Part shown: positions 58,767 through 64,000 of the stretch, one piece after another
Position numbering within the stretch: the first letter of the stretch is position 1
Layout of the letters: each line of letters starts with the position of its first letter
Assembly: GCA_001986395.2 (NCBI GenBank)
Contig: MQVO02000039.1
Location: 62,001-126,000, forward strand
Reading direction: 5' to 3'
DNA length: 64,000 bases
Source: Irpex lacteus
Lineage: Eukaryota > Basidiomycota > Agaricomycetes > Polyporales > Irpicaceae
The notes under the pieces: model-generated
What the model saw: the letters and a program-made list of their open reading frames with translations, nothing else
Told to the model about the DNA's origin: nothing
Database searches by the model: none
Program-made: the position numbers and the translations under genes

Positions 58767-59248
58767 AACTTCCTCACCGGGCTCTCCGTTACATATCATC
58801 AAAACCAGAGACCCCCACCAGGCCACCGGTACCACGCCATGCGACCTCACTGGCACATAACCGCAAGCAGCCAGTATGGCGCCCTTAATCATGCATCATG
58901 CATCATGTCGCGTTCTGTCACTCTACTTTGATATCCCACTTTGCTAATTTCTCATTATATTATGTTTATTCCAGAAATATTGCGCGCCGATATGAACCAT
59001 TATCTCATGCCATCTTCGTATGTATTGCTTTCATATACTCCATTGATCATAGTACGGACTTTTTTGTCGTGCTGTTGCGTCGACGTTGCGGATAGAAAAG
59101 CGTTACTAATAACCCATGTGGGCGCGACATAATGACGCGCCCCGCCGACCGCGTTCGGGCACAGCTACTTACTGGACGGACGTCGGGAACCATACTACAT
59201 CTTGTCTTCTAACCACATCAGCACTACACGTATACCCTCTAACCAGAC
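58767..59248. other. No gene recognised
   Basis: Intergenic DNA between two pseudogenes, with no supported frame. Confidence 0.4.
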
Positions 59249-60775
59249 ATGGACAACCTGAAGTGCAATAGGTTAAATTGTCGGAAGATCCTCTCAGAGA
59301 AGGCTGTCGTGGTATGTACCTGGAATTGCTTTGATCGCTTCGATGTACTGAGTCTGTGCTGTGGTAGACAACCTGTACGATAAGTAGCCTAAGCACGCGC
59401 AACTATACTTACATGTTTTCATCACTATACTGCAGGCTCCCATATATTCTGCGGCTTGAGCCTATCACCTTAAGCTTGTGATGCTCGGACAATCAACGAA
59501 GTCCTATTTGATCCAGTGTGCCAATGAACTATTCGATGCATCAAGATTATGTCCAGGTACTGAGCAAAGTTGATTATATTGCGTTGCACTACTGACTTGG
59601 CTGAAGCTTTCGATACTTCGCTGACTGAGCCGTGTGTTCTTCGGTGGCGCATCTTCGGCGGCGTACTGACAGTCTTTTTTCGATTTAGGGACGATGTAGT
59701 CGTGCGTATAAGTTTCGCTACATCCGGATCAGTGGTAATTAAGACGTTTGCAGGTGTGTTCATTAAATCCGACCAATGACTATAAAACAGTGAGTATATG
59801 CGCATATATCGTGAGAAAGGACGAAGTCTGACATTTATATATGCTAGTCAGTTCTCTCTGGGCTGTAACCTATCGTTATACTGGAGATACGTAGCAGGTG
59901 AGCCGCTCCAGCCCCTTTGTGTACGTACGCTGAACGTTTACAGGGCAATGTCGTTCTGGCAGTAGCAATTACACCGGGAACAGGAGGTTTTCCGTGCTAG
60001 TGAACGTGATCACCGTCACAAGATGAACACGAAATCGAGCTCCTTCCAGCAGGCAGTCGTTCGGAGCGTCAATGAGAAGAACACACAGATGCAGAAAGAG
60101 CTTCACAATGTCTTCAGAGACGGTACGTATCACTTGGACATTTTTCACTCTGCTCCTGCAGCTTCGCTGATTATGGAATAGCCAACGGCGAGATCGGTCT
60201 CCAGAGTAACAAGCTAGCAGACACGTGTTTCTATCGCTTACAGTATGGCACTCTAGCTAGACGCTGCTATCTGCAGAACTGCAACGAGAGCTGGAGACGG
60301 AGAGAAGGAAAACTGCCACACTCCAGGAAGCCGTCCGAGAACGCGACAAAGAATATCAAAAGCTAAAGGTGTATGATGATCTCGTATTTCTAGCACGCTT
60401 CTATCGACCGAAAGCACCGTAGGCCCAGCATGACAAGACCAAACGGAAAGCAATTCTTGCTCCGGAAAACCCTCAGCTTACACCGACCCTGGCTACGGGA
60501 CGTGCCGTACCTCAAGCTCAAGCTCAAGGGACTGGGTTCGATGTAGGTGCAGTAGTGGGCAATATGGAAGCAAATGGAGTGGGTGGTTTGATGCTCCATT
60601 CGCTACTTTATCGCTGAATTCGAGTAGATTCAACGCACGCCTATCAGCACAGAGACACCCTTTTAACTCCAATGCCCATAATCCCCCGTTCAGATCTGCC
60701 ACCACCGTCTCGGACCAGTCGGATAGCGGGAACGAGGTTGAGATGCTCATTGGTAACCATCCCGTGCGCCTGTGA
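59249..60775 (+). pseudogene. HEI10/CCNB1IP1-like meiotic E3 ligase, disabled copy
   Basis: Exons can be traced across seven or more introns: MDNLKCNRLNCRKILSEKAV V | TT | CSHIFC ... CANELFDASRLCP, TSLTEP | DDVV | VCSLNPTNDYKT | SVLSGL-stop-PIVILEIRS | RAMSFWQ-stop-QLHREQE. Then come SFQQAVVRSVNEKNTQMQKE, LHNVFRD | ANGEIGLQSNKL | LQRELETERRKTATLQEAVR, ERDKEYQKLK | AQHDKTKRKAILAPENPQ, GAVVGNMEANG and DQSDSGNEVEM. A RING finger followed by a long coiled coil is the plan of HEI10/CCNB1IP1, which promotes meiotic crossovers. In-frame TAA (59866-59868), TAG (59963-59965) and an insertion of about 60 nt between SHIFC and CANEL break it. Introns retained. Confidence 0.85.
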
Positions 60776-61410
60776 CTGGAGGCGTGGGTCTGAGGCGAAT
60801 ATAGGGAATATGGCCTACGCGAGGCGGATATTGCAAGCCTAAGGATAGTGAAGTTTGAATGTTAGAACGAAGGTGATTGCGCTGTATCATGTCAAGCAGG
60901 GCGACTTACAGGATAAGAAATTGTGTTCCATTCGTGCGGATAGGTATGCACCATGGTATATCGCACGGTGTGACGAGAAGGCTTGGAACATCTGGCTTCA
61001 GAGATCAAAGATAACACCTCGTGGTTAGTCGTACAGGCATCTTAGTTGTCGCGCGAGTCGTGGCTCGGACAAACACTGTGGAACAAGAAAATTGTACGAA
61101 CATGACTAACATCGACAAAGCGTCGATCTGGTTAGCTGAGACATGCACAGGTGCATTGCAGCTTGAAAGTCCTTTGCCAACGAGAATGGAAGTGCGGATA
61201 CAATCTGCTGCCGAAGCGCAGCGTAGAGTGTATTTATTGATTAGTTTCAGCCCATTCGTTCGTGATAGTGTGGGCACAGAGAACCATTCAAACCGCTGAA
61301 TGTGCAGGTAATGCGGCGCTTTTGTGCGTGAGGCTGGTATGAACACGAGTTCAACACACGATCTTGAATCCTGACGATGATGGCATGTACGATTTGACCG
61401 TCTCCGTATT
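60776..61410 (+). other. Unidentified frame
   Basis: 61021-61299 encodes NMTNIDKASIWLAETCTGAL and similar; it may be an exon or chance. No family recognised in this stretch. Confidence 0.25.
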
Positions 61411-62564
61411 GTGCCTAACTATTATTTAACCATTTCTGCATCGCGGAAGATGGCTTCACCTTCTTCATCCGATCTTGCCATGTCAATTACTGTGGATCTC
61501 TGGGTGCTAGCCTCACCTGCCGGTATTGTCGCTTTAGTCGTTGGATATTTAATGCTTGACCTCCTTGAGCGGCCACTTGAGGTGAAACATCACGATTCTC
61601 GCCATACACCGACGCTTCTCGAAGCGAGAGCTGTGTCCAGTCCAGGGGCATCTCCCAATCGCGCTACCTCCATAACGGACGACTCATGGTGTAGTTTAGA
61701 AGCACGGCCACAGTGAGGACGATTGTAAAATTCGCCGGTACAACCGATTATCTGACTCCTGAATAGTGAAATTCGTCAGACAGGTTCTCCGGCCAGGGCA
61801 TACAGATTCTCAAGGAGCGACTGGTCAGGAAATTGAGAGAGACGCACATGCTGTCGTGTTCCTCCATTCCGCGGCCCGACCAGTCTATGGAGGGAGTTGT
61901 GATGCTGCGCTATGGAGTGGTCTCACGGTTTCGGAAGGTTTACAGGGTGGTGAACACTCGGCCAAGGGATCGTGGCAATGCGCCTGACTCCCTAGCCATT
62001 GAGAGGGGCACCAAGTGGGCACCATTCTTCAAACCGTTCGAGGTCGAAGAAGAGCGCGAACGAGTTCAACAACCCCTGTTATCTTTAAACCCGTTTCCAG
62101 CTCTTAGGTAAGTATAGCTTGGCTCAAACGTCATTTTACTCACCAGAGTCCCGTTTCATGCAGTCCCACATCGGGCGCAACTACCACTAGTACCAAAGTG
62201 GAGTCTGATAAACTTCTAGAACGACCTCCTCATTTGCCTGGCCAAACATCTTACTGTTACACATGGGAGGCATTCGCAGCATTGGCTACCGGATGGATCC
62301 TGGCGACGGCAACGTTCACACTGTGTGGGAGAGTGAGGATGACCGTCGTAGGATCATAAAGGCTGGAGACTCACCGGACGGCGAGGTACGACAGATTAAT
62401 GGAGATACGTATGGAAGAGAGCGAGAATATACGGAACAATTAAAGACTGGACCGTTGGAGTATGATATCTACCATGCCCGCATGCTCGTCCAGACTGAAA
62501 GTGCACTGCGTGAGTGGTCTCTAGAAGAGGTCAACTGCAAAGACCGGTGTACTTCAGTCTGAAG
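61411..62564 (+). CDS. Unidentified spliced gene with predicted membrane segments
   Basis: 61450-61716 contains SITVDLWVLASPAGIVALVV, a hydrophobic segment. 61844-62107 contains MLRYGVVSRFRKVYRVVNTR and IERGTKWAPFFKPFEVEEER and ends at a GTAAGT donor (62108). After the acceptor at 62161 the frame continues SPTSGATTTSTKVESDKLLE, then AFAALATGWILATATFTLC, a likely transmembrane helix, stopping near 62358. The first block may be a separate exon; its join is not fixed. An overlapping frame at 62263-62562 also looks clean. Function unknown. Confidence 0.3.
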
Positions 62565-62929
62565 AGCCGGGGGTTTTGGTCATTTCGGAGACGTACTCGA
62601 CAGCAGAGGTAAGGGACTAGGCCAGATGTTGAGTCGAAGGAAACATTCCGAGTCGCCCTGAGAGCTGTGACCCGGACGCTTGAGTCTCGGGACTGGTAAG
62701 TGTGCTGACAGAAGTTGTTGTCCGACCAGATGCAATGGGCGTCAGCATATAGAACGTTGAACCAGGCTGACGATGGAGTAGCAAGAGTACGTAGAGTGTT
62801 TGGGAGATTCGTGGTGTTGAAGTCGAAAGCTTGGCGGTATGACGCTGGTAGCAAGGCTGAAACGGGGTGACGATGATCAGAGTACGTAAGCAGCGTGGTA
62901 TGATTTCACCCTAGAGCTACAAAACCTGC
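62565..62929. other. No gene recognised
   Basis: Intergenic DNA preceding the fragment of the foldback element. Confidence 0.35.
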
Positions 62930-63000
62930 AGGCTCCTACCCAGCACTCCCTGGCGTCGTCCAATCTCACCAAAGTAGGTTATTCTTTATCTCAGTAGAAT
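62930..63000. mobile_element. Fragment related to the foldback element at 7531
   Basis: CAGGCTCCTACCCAGC followed after about 25 bases by TCTCACCA and then a block like TCTCAGTAGA parallels the left end of the 484-bp element. Only one end is present. Confidence 0.55.
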
Positions 63001-63019
63001 TATCATCGCTTAGACTGCA

Positions 63020-64000
63020 GTTACACGTACTGTGTCTTGAAATACTCGTACACCACCGTAGCATACCCAATGTGTTGTGGGAAGGTCTCAAAGATCGTCA
63101 ACTGCACCCACCACATCGTTTATCAGCGTTCAGCTTCCTCCCAGGCAGCCGTCGAGCTTCGCTCGGTCGCTGTTAGCAGAACGATACTGTAGGTAGAGTC
63201 TCGAATGTGATGTCGTTTCAAAGCGTGCCGTCCTCGATAGCAATCTCTGTCAAGTTGACGGGCGGGTCTTGTAGGCATAAGTAGATGTTTGTGATGTATG
63301 GCTGTGGCGTCGCATAAGAGAATGAGATAAAGGATGAGCATGCCAATAGATAAACAGCAGTGTGAGAAGGGCGTGACGTACGACGTAGGTTCTGTGTAAC
63401 TCTCTCCAATGAGGTGCCATCGTCGAGTCATGAGCGCAGGAAGGCTTTGACCAGCGTGGAGAGGAAGCCGAACTAGACGAGATTATTGTGGACAGGATCT
63501 TCAGAAGTAACGTAGAGAATTGGTGAGCTGAATGCGGACTCACATAGTCGATGCCCATCTGATCTTTGTCGGGGATTACATGAATAACAGTGCATCAATG
63601 AGAAATCAAGGACTGAAAGGTGAGACGGACTGGATCCGCCCTGTACTGTGCCAAGCCCGACACCGCTAGTGACTCGGGAACATCAGTGGTTGAGACATGC
63701 ACAATATGAGAAAGAGCACAGAACGTACACAGGCTGGTCGATCCAGACATGATCCGCGGGTTTGTTCCAGCCATGTGTATTCGGGGACCGGTTGTCTGCG
63801 ACATGCAGGGGGGCTTTCTATGATGGATGGCTATGCGCATGGGTAACTTCGTTCGTATCGTAACGAATTGAGTTGAGTGGACATGCTTCGAATAAAAACC
63901 TCAACATACTCGATGAGCACGGGCTGCGTCATCGTCGTGAGTCTACATGCACCTTAATACCAAAATCATATGGCACTTACCCTCCATTCAATCAGAGACA
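63020..64000 (-). pseudogene. S10 serine carboxypeptidase, disabled (5' end outside window)
   Basis: The minus strand reads AWNKPADHVWIDQPV (frame-adjusted), an intron, DQMGIDY, an intron, FGFLSTLVKAF, then in a shifted frame WHLIGESYTEPT. After another intron come PYITNIYLCLQDPPVNLTEI and AIEDGTL, and finally LTIFETFPQHIGYATVVYEY and FKTQ. GESY is the catalytic-serine motif of S10 carboxypeptidases (normally GESYAG), and W-DQPVG is the oxyanion-side motif. Frameshifts around 63440 and stops after DGTL (TGA at about 63220) break it. Introns are retained. These enzymes are normally secreted or vacuolar peptidases; this copy should be inactive. Confidence 0.75.

Noticed and set aside
1..64000. 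CRISPR arrays, bacterial operons, ribosome-binding sites, tRNA or rRNA genes
   Set aside because: The sequence is eukaryotic with spliceosomal introns; no regularly spaced short repeats, cloverleaf or rRNA-like segments were seen by eye.

Overview
The window looks like chromosomal DNA of a basidiomycete fungus, probably an Agaricomycete. Short GT-AG introns of about 40-85 bases interrupt nearly every recognisable gene. The histone H3 tail-end wording is fungal, and the transposon types are those of mushroom-forming fungi: hAT, a Plavaka-like CACTA element, and a KDZ element with a CxC2 cysteine cluster. It is a repeat-rich, gene-decay compartment rather than an ordinary gene-dense region. I found no tRNA, rRNA or CRISPR array.

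Layout. 1-8014 holds a partial hAT transposase, a 2.1-kb inverted repeat, a degenerate C-rich repeat field and a 484-bp foldback element. About 8370-30030 is built from three head-to-tail copies of a module of roughly 7 kb: a poorly understood spliced gene (X, plus strand), an F-box-like gene (plus strand) and a convergent Gly/Thr/Ala-rich gene (Y, minus strand). The first F-box copy has an intact 621-codon model, the second has one frameshift and the third is clearly broken.

30241-32239 and 40131-42129 are two 1,999-bp copies, in opposite orientation, of a DNA transposon with terminal inverted repeats of about 130 bp. Each is flanked by its own perfect 9-bp target duplication. Each carries the front half of a RecQ-like helicase and, convergently, the start of a second acidic protein. 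This is the most novel object in the window. A 159-bp MITE at 42235-42393 and a truncated copy at 54151 share its terminal bases. Between the two large copies lies a Ser/Pro-rich gene with a duplicated splice acceptor.

42.4-64 kb is a patchwork. It holds KDZ and Plavaka transposase fragments, a 676-bp element with 19-bp inverted repeats, an intact but divergent histone H3 gene, an unidentified 5-exon gene, and a cullin-like protein reduced to its N-terminal part. It also holds intron-bearing, disabled copies of conserved genes: a SNF2 helicase, CNOT9/Rcd1, a GAS2-related (GAR) domain protein, the meiotic E3 ligase HEI10/CCNB1IP1, an S10 serine carboxypeptidase, and possibly MED14. Because these copies keep their introns, they arose by DNA-level duplication or transposon capture and not by reverse transcription.

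How the genes might relate: the F-box-like proteins and the cullin-N-only protein would both fit an SCF-type ubiquitin-ligase theme, but that link is inferred. Gene models were built by eye from reading-frame continuity, splice-site consensus and comparison of copies inside the window. Family names come from remembered motifs and were not checked by any search.
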